64,000 nucleotides of DNA from Oscillospiraceae bacterium (GTDB lineage: Bacteria > Bacillota > Clostridia > Oscillospirales > Ruminococcaceae), in assembly GCA_014799395.1 (NCBI GenBank), contig JAAVID010000013.1, positions 57,335-121,334 of the forward strand, given 5' to 3'. The notes beneath the pieces are model-generated. The model worked only from the letters and a program-made list of their open reading frames with translations, did no database searches and was not told where the DNA came from. Position 1 is the first letter of the stretch. Each line of letters starts with the position of its first letter. Below are positions 52,777 through 60,910 of this stretch, piece by piece. The translations under genes and the position numbers were made by a program.

Positions 52777-54018
52777 TTGGAAGCGTATGAGTGCTTTAAA
52801 GACTTGGCTATAATCATTATCGCAGCTAAGCTGTTGGGCTTGGTCGCAAAAAAATTGAAAGCGCCGCAGGTAGTCGGGCAGATCGCGGCGGGACTGCTTA
52901 TCGGTCCGAGCGTCCTTGGATTTGTGGGGCAATCGGATTTTATCGTTATGCTCGCGGAGATCGGCGTGGTCTTGCTGATGTTCTCGGCAGGTCTCGAAAC
53001 AAACTTGAAGGAGCTTGTAAAATCGGGTCCCGTTGCGCTGTCTATCGCCTGCGCGGGCGTGTTCGTGCCCCTCGTTATGGGCTGGGCGCTGTACGGGTGC
53101 TTTTTCGGGTTCGCGCCAATCGGATCGGACGAATTCTTCCGCGGCTTATTCATAGGCACGATAATGACCGCGACCTCCGTCAGCATTACCGTTCAGACCC
53201 TGCGCGAGCTGGGGCATTTGAAAAGCAAGATAGGCACTATTATCGTCTCGTCGGCGATCATTGACGACGTTATCGGCATTATCGTATTGACGTTCGTTAT
53301 CGGCTTCCGTTCCGCCGACGCAAAGCCACTTGACGTTGTGATAAAAACCGTGCTGTTTATCGCGTTCAGCTTTGTTGTGGGATTTTTGATCTATCTTTTG
53401 TTCAAGTTCCTTGACAAGAGATTTTTCCACCACCGTATGATACCGATCTTCGGGCTGGCGCTCTGCTTCTTTATGGCGTACTGCGCCGAAAAGTTTTTCG
53501 GCATCGCGGACATCACCGGCGCATACGTTGCGGGGATAATCCTCTGCAACCTGCGCGACGCGGAATACATCGCGGGAAAAATGGATATTTCGAGCTATAT
53601 GCTGTTCGGACCCGTGTTCTTCGCTTCGATAGGACTGAAAACCAACTTTGACGGCTTTACTGTCAATCTGCTGTGGTTCTCGCTGGCGTTTGTCGTTGTG
53701 GCTATGGCGGCTAAGGTCATAGGCTGCGGACTTACCTCGAAGCTCTGGAAGTACAATCTCAAGGACTCGCTTAAAGTAGGCGTTGGTATGATGACCCGCG
53801 GAGAGGTCGCGCTTATCGTTTCGCAGAAAGGTCTTGCCGTGGGAATGGTGTCGCCCGAGTATTTTACCTCGGTCATACTGCTGATACTGTGCTCATCCGT
53901 CGCTTCGCCGATACTGCTGAAGCTCCTCTACAAGGGCGAGGACAAACCCGATCACATACTGACAACCGGCGAAAAACCGGATATTGACGAGACCGACGAA
54001 GTGTACGCGGAATACTGA
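52777..54018 (+). CDS. Cation:proton antiporter, CPA2 (KefB/NapA-like) family
   Basis: A 413-residue membrane protein with about 12 helices. The family marks are PQVVGQIAAGLLIGPSVLGF at the first conserved block, the ion-binding aspartate pair region SSAIIDDVIGI, and TRGEVALIV near the end. It lacks the C-terminal RCK/KTN domain of Kef channels and ends in a 40-residue polar tail. It probably exchanges Na+ or K+ for protons. The start is TTG at 52777 with AGAGGTG seven bases upstream; no ATG fits the conserved N-terminus. The 5' leader contains the 174-bp repeat. Confidence 0.92.
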   Translation: MEAYECFKDLAIIIIAAKLLGLVAKKLKAPQVVGQIAAGLLIGPSVLGFVGQSDFIVMLAEIGVVLLMFSAGLETNLKELVKSGPVALSIACAGVFVPLVMGWALYGCFFGFAPIGSDEFFRGLFIGTIMTATSVSITVQTLRELGHLKSKIGTIIVSSAIIDDVIGIIVLTFVIGFRSADAKPLDVVIKTVLFIAFSFVVGFLIYLLFKFLDKRFFHHRMIPIFGLALCFFMAYCAEKFFGIADITGAYVAGIILCNLRDAEYIAGKMDISSYMLFGPVFFASIGLKTNFDGFTVNLLWFSLAFVVVAMAAKVIGCGLTSKLWKYNLKDSLKVGVGMMTRGEVALIVSQKGLAVGMVSPEYFTSVILLILCSSVASPILLKLLYKGEDKPDHILTTGEKPDIDETDEVYAEY

Positions 54019-54062
54019 ATTTGTTCGCGGTATTTAATAATTGTGAATTTTTAAAAAAGTAC

Positions 54063-54091
54063 TTGATTTTTTGGATGAATTATGATATAAT
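54063..54091 (+). promoter_or_regulatory. Promoter upstream of the partial tRNA units and tRNA-Pro
   Basis: TTGATT (54063-54068) and TATAAT (54086-54091), 17 bp apart, followed by a GCAAAAGCG...CGCTTTTGC hairpin (54100-54133). It points into the first partial tRNA unit. Confidence 0.7.
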
Positions 54092-54139
54092 AGATAAGTG
54101 CAAAAGCGGCGGCTGTGATTTTGGCGCTTTTGCGCATTT

Positions 54140-54326
54140 CGAGGCGTGGCTCAGCTTGGTAGAGCGCTGCGTTCGGGAGCATAAGCCCGGTGGAGTATCT
54201 TGTAGAGCCGTTTGAAGAAAATTGCCTTTGACACTACACTCTCACGGCATTTTCGGTTGCATAAAATCTCGGTCAAAAATCCCCTTGACCACATATTTGA
54301 CCACTTCGGTGGAAATTTTCATATTT
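54140..54326 (+). repeat. Partial tRNA-Pro unit 1
   Basis: The first 39 bases copy the 5' half of tRNA-Pro (acceptor strand, D-arm, 5' anticodon stem and loop through TTCGGGA), with two changes. The 3' half is replaced by about 148 bases that end with CTCGGTCAAAAATCC, two TTGACCAC boxes 14 bp apart and a GTGG half. It cannot make a functional tRNA because the anticodon and T stems cannot form. It repeats, with changes, at 54327. Confidence 0.8.
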
Positions 54327-54515
54327 CGAGGCGTGGCTCAGTTTGGTAGAGCGCTGCGTTCGGGAGCATAAGCCCATTGAAGCGCGTTGCAGAACCATTT
54401 ACCGAACATTTCCATTAACACCGCACTTTCACGGCGTTTTTGGCAACTTAAATTCTCGGTCAAAAATCCGTTTGACCACATGTTTGACCACTTCCGTGGT
54501 TTCCTTTTCATAAAT
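54327..54515 (+). repeat. Partial tRNA-Pro unit 2
   Basis: Same arrangement as unit 1 and about the same length (189 against 187 bp). The tRNA-like 39 bases and the terminal block with two TTTGACCACAT-type boxes are highly similar, and the middle is more diverged. The intact tRNA-Pro gene follows directly, as if it were the third repeat. Confidence 0.8.
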
Positions 54516-54592
54516 CGAGACGTGGCTCAGTTTGGTAGAGCGCTGCGTTCGGGACGCAGAGGTCGTGGGTTCGAATCCCGTCGTCTCGACCA
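54516..54592 (+). tRNA. tRNA-Pro (anticodon CGG)
   Basis: A complete 77-base cloverleaf: acceptor CGAGACG / CGTCTCG with the C1-G72 pair typical of bacterial tRNA-Pro, D-arm GCTCAGTTTGGTAGAGC, anticodon stem CTGCG / CGCAG with loop TTCGGGA (anticodon CGG), T-arm GTGGGTTCGAATCCC and encoded CCA. The accessory island begins directly after it, consistent with use of this gene as an integration site. Confidence 0.97.
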
Positions 54593-54645
54593 AAAACCGC
54601 ATTACAAAGCCATTTAGCGACTACGTGATGCGGTTTTAATTTTTT
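54593..54645 (+). terminator. Terminator after tRNA-Pro
   Basis: AAAACCGCAT and ATGCGGTTTT pair around a 25-base loop and are followed by TTTTTT. Confidence 0.75.
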
Positions 54646-54683
54646 ATATAGTAATATTTCATTACTCCATTTTCAAACTACCG

Positions 54684-55080
54684 AAACGGTAGTTTTAAAG
54701 GATGCCCTGTTTTAGGGCGGGTGATTTGCTCCGCCGTATTCTTTGTTTTATGCGGCTCATTTTTTGAAAGCACGGTAACTGAGTCCTGTATTGGGATTGT
54801 ATTAGCTGGGGTACTCATCTGTATCTCCTTCTATGTGGTACCTTGTAAAACACAGAGTACCAATTTTGATAGCATCGGCTTTACCGCATATTCTGTGTTT
54901 ACAGTGTCTGATATTTTGAATGGACTTTGTAGTGTTTCGTTATCTAGCTTCGAGGATAATTAATTCGTTTATCATCTTTGAATGTTTTTTCTCATCCTTG
55001 ATATCGATCTTGCTCCATAAGCATCATTATATCATAGTTCATCTTTGCCTTAGCATAAGTATAGTGTATATCTATAAATT
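54684..55080. repeat. Left copy of the island repeat, with decayed integrase-like remnant
   Basis: Starts with AAACGGTAGTTTTAAAGGATGCCCTGTTTTAGGGCGGG and CCGTATTCTTTGTTTTATGCGGCTCA-type blocks that recur at 58200-58740. From about 54935 it is recognisably similar (GTTTCGTTATC, ATTCGTT, TTCTC..CCTTGATATC, TTAGCATA) to the 3' part of the minus-strand fragment at 58763. All frames are broken. The remaining stretch 55081-55411 is very AT-rich with no gene seen. Confidence 0.6.
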
Positions 55081-55411
55081 CAGCACTTAATAATTATAAG
55101 TTAAGGATAAGGTAGAAGACATCATTGTTCAAAATCAACAAAGAGCCAACTATATTATTTGTTTAAATTGACAATAAAATTACATGTTGCGCAGGATTTT
55201 GACATCTTGCGGGAAAAACTCGTTTTTTTGTTGACACAGCTTAATATTTGTAGTATAATAAAAATGTATATATTTACAATGATAATCTTTCGTACACCAT
55301 TAACATACATAGTGTAAGATGGTCAATTTGTCATAATTGAAACCTATACTGCTGTTTTGTAAATTTTTAACCTGTATTGATTTGTGTTTTCAAAAGAAAG
55401 GAAATTAGAAA

Positions 55412-56476
55412 ATGATTCTTTTTAAATCGTTTTATAATATAGATTTAGTCAACTCAAAAATCAATATGATTCCAATACCCGATGACTTTGATTTCTTTAA
55501 TGAGTATATTGATTTTGCTATGCGAAACGATAGCACTAAGTCTTTTAATATTCGCAACCTTAATACAACCGTTGTTCATTGCGTAAGTGATATAGCAACA
55601 TTGGCTATATCAGGCGATGAAGAATCCGATGAATGTAAAGAACAAATTGATGAATATGCGTATTCTATAGCTGACAATCTTCTCATAGCGGAATTGGAAA
55701 CACAACAGGGGATAGAGCAAATGGGAGCGCGAATTAAAGGAGGCAATTTACTGCAAGTTCTTATTGAAAACGAAAACAATGAGTACGTATATATTATTGC
55801 GAAGGTGGATAACTCTTTGTGGTATGACAGTAATAATCTCAAAAAAAATTATGGTTTTTCCGGTGAAAGAAAGAACGTTTGGAAATCCGCAGCTTTCAAA
55901 TTAAAGTATGAAGATGAAATAGCATTTGACGATATTCGGATATATGTGGATACAGATGCAAAGTATTGGACTTCGAGATTTCTTGATCTGATGGAAAACC
56001 GAAATGATTATTCAAATACATATTCCGTTCTTAATGAAATGGATAAGTTGTTAAAGAAAACAGTTAAAAAGAGGTCTGAACGAGACTATTATATTCTTAG
56101 AAATTCCTTGATTCAACGTTTGAAATGTCCTCATTTAGTTAATTATGTTGATTTGGTTGACGAATTGTTTAACGGATATGTTCCCGACGAACCATCGCTG
56201 AATTTGGATAATGTCAAACACGATTTCCTTGAATTACCTAAAAAGAATAAATTTGACACGCAGTTCAATGCCGACCCTACTGCAGTAAAAAAGCGCCGTC
56301 ATTCAACCTTCCCTGTCTGTTTTGGAATTGAGTTGAGAATTTCGGATGAATCAACAGACTTTGATCAGCATATAAAAAGTAATGAGGACAGTTCTGGCAG
56401 AAGGTTTCTGGAAGTCGACTGTCAGGACGAAAACACCTATAAACTGTTTAAGGAAAGAGTCGAAATATCAGTTTAA
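55412..56476 (+). CDS. Unknown protein A of an AT-rich two-gene cassette
   Basis: A 354-residue soluble protein. The N-terminal third is helical and acidic. The middle (about 112-200: LLQVLIENENNEYVYIIAKVD, then KKNYGFSGERKNVWKSAAFK and IYVDTDAKYWTSRFLDL) resembles, by eye, the core of 37-kDa nucleoid-associated (NdpA/YejK-type) proteins, but weakly. The C-terminal third is variable and basic to acidic. AAAGGAAATTAG precedes the ATG. Codon use is far more AT-rich than the flanking core genes, a sign of transfer. The next gene starts 7 bp after the stop, so the two form an operon. I do not assign a function; sensor or nucleic-acid binding is one option. Confidence 0.7.
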   Translation: MILFKSFYNIDLVNSKINMIPIPDDFDFFNEYIDFAMRNDSTKSFNIRNLNTTVVHCVSDIATLAISGDEESDECKEQIDEYAYSIADNLLIAELETQQGIEQMGARIKGGNLLQVLIENENNEYVYIIAKVDNSLWYDSNNLKKNYGFSGERKNVWKSAAFKLKYEDEIAFDDIRIYVDTDAKYWTSRFLDLMENRNDYSNTYSVLNEMDKLLKKTVKKRSERDYYILRNSLIQRLKCPHLVNYVDLVDELFNGYVPDEPSLNLDNVKHDFLELPKKNKFDTQFNADPTAVKKRRHSTFPVCFGIELRISDESTDFDQHIKSNEDSSGRRFLEVDCQDENTYKLFKERVEISV

Positions 56477-56483
56477 GTAAGGA

Positions 56484-57938
56484 GTGTCTATGTTTAGCCT
56501 GTACGAAAAATGCCAGCAACTTTTTAACGTTGACAATGATGCGTTCTCATATTATGAGGCTGCTTCAGAGGTTCATATCGAGATTGATTCTCGTGCGGAT
56601 AAGCTTCCGTCGACAGATGGGTTGGTTAGCTTAATAGACAGTATTTCCTTGAGAGATTCTATAGTTATTGACATCGAAACATATAATTACTTTAGCTACA
56701 GTGTTGAAAAAACGGATTGGAAAAATGAATATGTGGATTTCCTGAACAATAACGAAGCAGATGAGACCGCTAAAATAAAAATCCACGTGCAAAAGGCGTG
56801 GAGTGATGATAATGTTCTTTCAATTTATTGCTTTGATGAGTTTTGGGGGTATTATGGAGAGAACTTGAATAAAACGATTAAATTCTTTGCAGATTTGTTA
56901 AAAAGACGCTCGTATTTGCGGTTTTTCGTTTTTGACAAGGAGATAAAGCTATTCACATCTAGTGTTTTTTTCTCAAGTTGTAATGATTGGCCAACTGATG
57001 TAGTTGATAGAATCGAATGCATAAAAAAGTGCGAACAAATTGGGCTGTTCTTTAATAGAAATGATATTTCGTTAACTCCGAAAGATTTTGAGATATTACA
57101 AAGCACAGAGAATATTCTTATTGCTAAAACAATTTTTGGTAAATTGGAGACTCTTTTATCTTTGTTGCATTTGGCAGACACCTCTTATATCTCAGAAGAT
57201 ATGGTATTCATTCAATTTTCTTCAGAGTTTTCGCGTATAAATTACAGATTGAGTGAGCAATTTGTTAATAATGATATATGCGATATTTTCAAGTGGGCGT
57301 TCGTGGGTGAAAACTCCATTAACAAATTTGTTATCGCTAGAAATGTGATAGGAATAAAGTGTAATAACATAGATGGTGTAAAGCGAGTTGACATCAATAT
57401 ATTTAATTCTATAAAATCAAGCTATACAATCTCTCAAAGGAAAATCACGGAAGAATATATTTCAATGAAAAAAGATATTTCAGAATTTATTGTCGAATCC
57501 TCGCAGCAAATGCAGGAGATTATTTGTAGTTTGACAGATGGATTGAAAAATAATTTTGTTGCCATAATTATGTTTTTTATAACAATCATACTAACAGATT
57601 CGCTTGATTGGAATGACCTATTATCAGGGGAAAAAATCAGCACGGATCTCTGTTGGATCATTTATATTTTCTTGGCATCTTCACTTGCTTATTTAATTGT
57701 ATCTGTAGTTACTGCTGTATTTAAGTGGAAGTTTTACAAGGCGGATTTTAACAGGCTAAAGCAGAATTATTCCACCATGTTAGATGAGCAGGATATTGAG
57801 GATGCCTTTAAAAATGATGAGCCTTTAACAACAGTTCGTAAAAGAACAATTGTATCCTCGATAATTATTTGCACATCATGGATTGCAATTCTTGCACTTA
57901 TAGTTGCATGGTTAATTAATAATTTTCGCAAAGGCTAA
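56484..57938 (+). CDS. Unknown protein B of the AT-rich cassette, with C-terminal membrane helices
   Basis: A 484-residue protein. About 1-330 is soluble, acidic and aromatic-rich with no motif I recognise. A short coiled coil (about 320-355) leads to three membrane helices (about 363-382, 395-420 and 458-478) with a basic loop between the second and third. It starts 7 bp after protein A. A soluble partner plus a protein ending in membrane helices is a layout common among abortive-infection and other defence modules, where the membrane part is the effector. That is an inference from architecture and island position only. AAGGAG precedes the start; an ATG at 56490 is also possible. Confidence 0.7.
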   Translation: MSMFSLYEKCQQLFNVDNDAFSYYEAASEVHIEIDSRADKLPSTDGLVSLIDSISLRDSIVIDIETYNYFSYSVEKTDWKNEYVDFLNNNEADETAKIKIHVQKAWSDDNVLSIYCFDEFWGYYGENLNKTIKFFADLLKRRSYLRFFVFDKEIKLFTSSVFFSSCNDWPTDVVDRIECIKKCEQIGLFFNRNDISLTPKDFEILQSTENILIAKTIFGKLETLLSLLHLADTSYISEDMVFIQFSSEFSRINYRLSEQFVNNDICDIFKWAFVGENSINKFVIARNVIGIKCNNIDGVKRVDINIFNSIKSSYTISQRKITEEYISMKKDISEFIVESSQQMQEIICSLTDGLKNNFVAIIMFFITIILTDSLDWNDLLSGEKISTDLCWIIYIFLASSLAYLIVSVVTAVFKWKFYKADFNRLKQNYSTMLDEQDIEDAFKNDEPLTTVRKRTIVSSIIICTSWIAILALIVAWLINNFRKG

Positions 57939-58014
57939 CTTAGCAGAATTCAAAATTGATACAAGCTATGTGACCTTAATATAAGACTGTATATTTTATA
58001 ATGTGTAATATTAA

Positions 58015-58103
58015 GGCAACATCGCGTAATTCAGTTAGAATCAATGACGAAATTTAGTATTGCATAAATAAAATATAGATTGTGTAAATTCGTTCGTAAG
58101 GCG
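58015..58103 (-). repeat. Decayed half-copy of the 174-bp element (copy D)
   Basis: Begins GGCAACATCGCG, then has TTGCATA at offset 45 and AATTCGT at offset 72, followed by AAGGC. Copy C has the same blocks at offsets 48, 72 and 85. The second half is missing. It lies 76 bp after the AT-rich cassette. Confidence 0.45.
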
Positions 58104-58199
58104 CACTGAATCAAGCCATCAGACAAGGTCTATCGGCAAGAATCAGAGTCCGAAAAAACAAAGTTTGGATGATTATTCTATACCATTTTTTTTGAACGT

Positions 58200-58740
58200 T
58201 GAACTCCACTGTATTCTTTGTTTTATGCGGCTCAATTTTTGACAAGGAATTGATGACGGGACAATTCATCCTGCCATTATTTTTCGTGGGGTACATATCT
58301 GTATCCCTGTCTATTGTGATACCTCGTGAAACACGAAACACCTAACAACTCGGGGTTAAACTGCTCCCGAGTCTGAACAAGTCAATTCTGTCAAAACGGC
58401 TGTTTTGAAGGAGCGTCCGTTTTGGACACCCCTAACTATCCTGTTTTAGGACGGGTGATTTTGGTGATGCCGTATTCTTTGTTTTATGCGGATCAATTTT
58501 TGAAAATATAGCAATTGAGTCCAAGGCTGGGATTCATCTGCATTATTTCTGAGATATGGTACTCCACGAAATAGGGAGTAGCAGTTTTAAAAGGTAGAGA
58601 AATCCGACCTTTAAAACACTCGGGGTTAAACCGCTCCCGAGACTTTACAATCCAACACTGTCAAAACGGCAGTTTTAAAACACCTCATTTCGTGATTAAC
58701 GGAACGAGGTGTTTTATTTGTTTATGGCAGCTCAATTTCT
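58200..58740. repeat. Two tandem ~250-bp imperfect repeats right of the AT-rich cassette
   Basis: TATTCTTTGTTTTATGCGG(C/A)TCAATTTTTGA occurs at about 58212 and 58469, with a degenerate third start near 58712. Each unit then has ACTCGGGGTTAAAC..GCTCCCGAG (a hairpin), CTGTCAAAACGGC.GTTTT (a hairpin) and a third hairpin (for example AAAACACCTC...GAGGTGTTTT). The left copy near 54684-54760 shares the first blocks. No gene is seen; several frames exist but are broken between units. Confidence 0.65.
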
Positions 58741-58762
58741 GAACGCACTCAATAACGTTTCG

Positions 58763-59111
58763 TTATCGAATTTCAAGACTGAACGATTCGTTCACCGTTT
58801 TCAACCGTTCTTTCTCCGCCTTGATGTCAGCCTTGACCTGTGCTATCATTGTCGCGAGCTTTTCCTCGCACTCCTCTCTTGTTTTAGCATAGATATTGTG
58901 AGATTCCCGCTTGCCATATGCATTTCTTGGACTGTACCTACCCTCATAGAGGTGGTCGTTTATCATAGTCACACAGCCTGTGCCGGATTTGCGACATTTG
59001 GGCTTGTACGTCTCGAAATCGGGCGGGGTTGTATCTACCCTTGTCCGTTTCTCAGCCCTCGGAATTTCGGCGTCTGTGCCGCCAATTTGGCGGTCTATCT
59101 TCGCTGCCGCT
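58763..59111 (-). pseudogene. 5'-truncated integrase-like fragment (arm-type DNA-binding domain)
   Basis: The frame on the minus strand stays open from before 59111 to the stop at 58763, but has no good start; a GTG at 58972 would give only 69 residues. The readable part (CRKSGTGCVTMINDHLYEGRY, GKRESHNIYAKTREECEEKL, then a charged helix) resembles the AP2-like arm-binding domain of tyrosine integrases: a beta-hairpin followed by YAKTREE and a helix. The catalytic domain is absent. Its upstream end runs antisense into the next plus-strand gene, which marks a recombination junction near 59085-59130. Confidence 0.5.
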
Positions 59112-60159
59112 TTCCGAATCCGAATACACCAACAGTGAGTGGCTTGCCGAGGAAGGCATGAAGCTCCTGGAATCGGGCAACGGGATTGATACCGAGTACG
59201 GAAAGATATATGTCAATAAAGAAGTACCGTTCGAGGAAGTTTTCAATGGCATTACCTTTCCCGGTTACTATTGTGAGCCGAATTCGGTAGCGGCGGTCGA
59301 AATCAGTTATTCCGATTTGACGGAGCTGGTTGAGCTGCCGTGCGAGGATATCGCTATCAAAAAGGCACTTTGCAGACTCGGCGCGGACAGCATAAAGGAC
59401 TGCAAGATTTTGGTTGATTCTACTCTGGATATCTCCGATGAGTGGGCGGAGAAGATTTCCGAGGTTGAAAAAACAAAAGACCTTTTTGGGTTGAACCGTC
59501 TTCTGAAAACAGAGGGTATACGCTTGAAGCAGGAGCAGCCCGTGAGCATATTTAATAAGGAAGTGACAAGGCAGCTTCGGGAAAATGACTTCGCCGTTTC
59601 CAAAGGCGATGATTCCCTTAATGTTCGGACAACCGACAGTTATTCGGTTAAAATCCTTGAAAACGGATCAATGCGTGTTCCCGAGGACTGTCCTTCCGAT
59701 TCGTATTCTCAAATCAAAAAGGTAATGAAAGAGACTTACGATTTTTGTTCTGCCTATGCAAAAGCCGCGCCGCTCAAAGCAGATGGTTTGTCGGAAAAAT
59801 ACCGTTGCCTTGCTGAATTCAACAGCACAGTCCTGGCAGCAAAATATAATGAGGAATATGGCTTTGAATTCGTTACATGGGATAGGACGTTCGACGGAAG
59901 GGGCGTTACACAGGGAAATTATTATTCCGACTATTCGGCGGCAAAAGAGAATTTCGCAATCCGATCCGGACTTATCGATAAGGATAAGCTATTCAGCACG
60001 GAGGAACTTGAACAGCTCGGGAAGTGCGTGAATTTCACCGCAAGGCACAACGGTGATCTCAACTTTGACGATTGTGAAAATCTGAAAAGATTGGGCGAGA
60101 AAATTTCGGAGAGCCTTCCGGTGCAACAGCAGAGCGACGCTCCCGAGCTGTCAATGTGA
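59029..60159 (+). CDS. ArdA-like / mobile-element protein, probably 5'-rearranged
   Basis: A 376-residue open frame. About 70-160 (ISYSDLTELVELPCEDIAIKKALCRLG onward to FGLNRLLK) resembles the N-terminal module of ArdA-type antirestriction proteins from conjugative elements. The C-terminal part (about 230-375) is a second module (FCSAYAKAAPLKADGLSEKY, then YSAAKENFAIRSGLI) seen in clostridial mobile-element proteins. The first ~25 residues are antisense to the integrase-like fragment, so the true start may be lost or may be ATG 59158. Antirestriction activity is a family-level guess; the module could instead be purely structural. Confidence 0.55.
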   Translation: MYLPLSVSQPSEFRRLCRQFGGLSSLPLSESEYTNSEWLAEEGMKLLESGNGIDTEYGKIYVNKEVPFEEVFNGITFPGYYCEPNSVAAVEISYSDLTELVELPCEDIAIKKALCRLGADSIKDCKILVDSTLDISDEWAEKISEVEKTKDLFGLNRLLKTEGIRLKQEQPVSIFNKEVTRQLRENDFAVSKGDDSLNVRTTDSYSVKILENGSMRVPEDCPSDSYSQIKKVMKETYDFCSAYAKAAPLKADGLSEKYRCLAEFNSTVLAAKYNEEYGFEFVTWDRTFDGRGVTQGNYYSDYSAAKENFAIRSGLIDKDKLFSTEELEQLGKCVNFTARHNGDLNFDDCENLKRLGEKISESLPVQQQSDAPELSM

Positions 60160-60171
60160 AAGGGGCAGAAA

Positions 60172-60552
60172 ATGAAGATAAGTTTTAAAAGCCCGTTTCA
60201 CAGAAAAGCATTCGTGAAATTCATTTCGGAAAATATCGCAAACCCGTACTGCTGCCGCCGCGAATATGTTGCGGCGGTTTTTCTGTTATCTGCGGATAAG
60301 TTTCTGTGGAAAAGCGCCTGCCGCTCTTTAGCGGTGCATTCGATGAAATTCGACGGACTTGACCTGGCGGGAATTTCCACCGAGGGATATGCGTTATTTA
60401 TGGCGGCAAAGTCAATATACCGCGGCGGCGCGGGTGTTTCGTTGAACGAATTATGCGATGTGAATCTGATCGATGACCCAACCGCAATGACGATTTTCGC
60501 GGGAGTTATGTTGGTCAGAAATGGTGTTGGACTGCTGAATTGGAGGATATAA
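60172..60552 (+). CDS. Small conserved mobile-element protein
   Basis: A 126-residue predominantly helical protein with no signal peptide, starting MKISFKSPFHRKAF and including NPYCCRREYVAAVFLLSADKF. Proteins of this look are frequent in clostridial integrative-conjugative elements, without an assigned function. It begins 12 bp after the ArdA-like gene, with AAAGGGG as ribosome site, and the next gene starts directly after its stop. Confidence 0.65.
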   Translation: MKISFKSPFHRKAFVKFISENIANPYCCRREYVAAVFLLSADKFLWKSACRSLAVHSMKFDGLDLAGISTEGYALFMAAKSIYRGGAGVSLNELCDVNLIDDPTAMTIFAGVMLVRNGVGLLNWRI

Positions 60553-60553
60553 C

Positions 60554-60910
60554 ATGAAACTGAAACCGATAACCATCGCCTTTGCTGTGGGCGCGTCTTT
60601 GATGATGACAAGCTGCGTAAACAAAGCCGCAAACGAGCGCAACACCACCAATATTTTTAATATCGAGAGTCAGGGAGATATGGCGGTGACGCTGTACTAC
60701 GACGTTGAAGAACCAACGATCACGTTCATAACGCCGGGCGGCACAAAAATCTCTGCGGACAGCCTGCCGACCGACCGCGATAATGGCGCGGTTTGCTACC
60801 ATATAATCAACGCCGCTCCCGGTCAATGGCGAATGAGCTACGACAAGAAAAACAACGGTACGCTCGAGGTAAATTGGGCGCCGGAGCTTAAACAGGAGGA
60901 TTTGATATGA
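60554..60910 (+). CDS. Small lipoprotein of the conjugative element
   Basis: A 118-residue protein with signal peptide and lipobox MMTSCVNK. The mature part is beta-rich (DMAVTLYYDVEEPTITFITPGG). GGAGG lies 7 bp before the ATG. It overlaps the next gene by 4 bp, so it belongs to the element operon. Surface exclusion or mating-apparatus support is possible, but nothing in the sequence proves either. Confidence 0.7.
   Translation: MKLKPITIAFAVGASLMMTSCVNKAANERNTTNIFNIESQGDMAVTLYYDVEEPTITFITPGGTKISADSLPTDRDNGAVCYHIINAAPGQWRMSYDKKNNGTLEVNWAPELKQEDLI

Noticed and set aside
54387-54617. 76-codon frame covering the tRNA-Pro gene
   Set aside because: It is the well-known false frame produced by translating a tRNA gene; the cloverleaf is complete.
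55412-57938. Kiwa (KwaA/KwaB) or another named defence pair
   Set aside because: The membrane-plus-partner layout is similar, but I see no convincing DUF4868 or KwaA features; naming it would be a guess.
58111-58341. 76-codon minus-strand frame in the repeat region right of the cassette
   Set aside because: It is not maintained between the repeat units and has no ribosome site; it reflects the repeat sequence.
58200-58740. CRISPR-like array
   Set aside because: The units are about 250 bp, only two to three in number, imperfect and without regular short repeats and spacers; no cas gene is present anywhere in the window.
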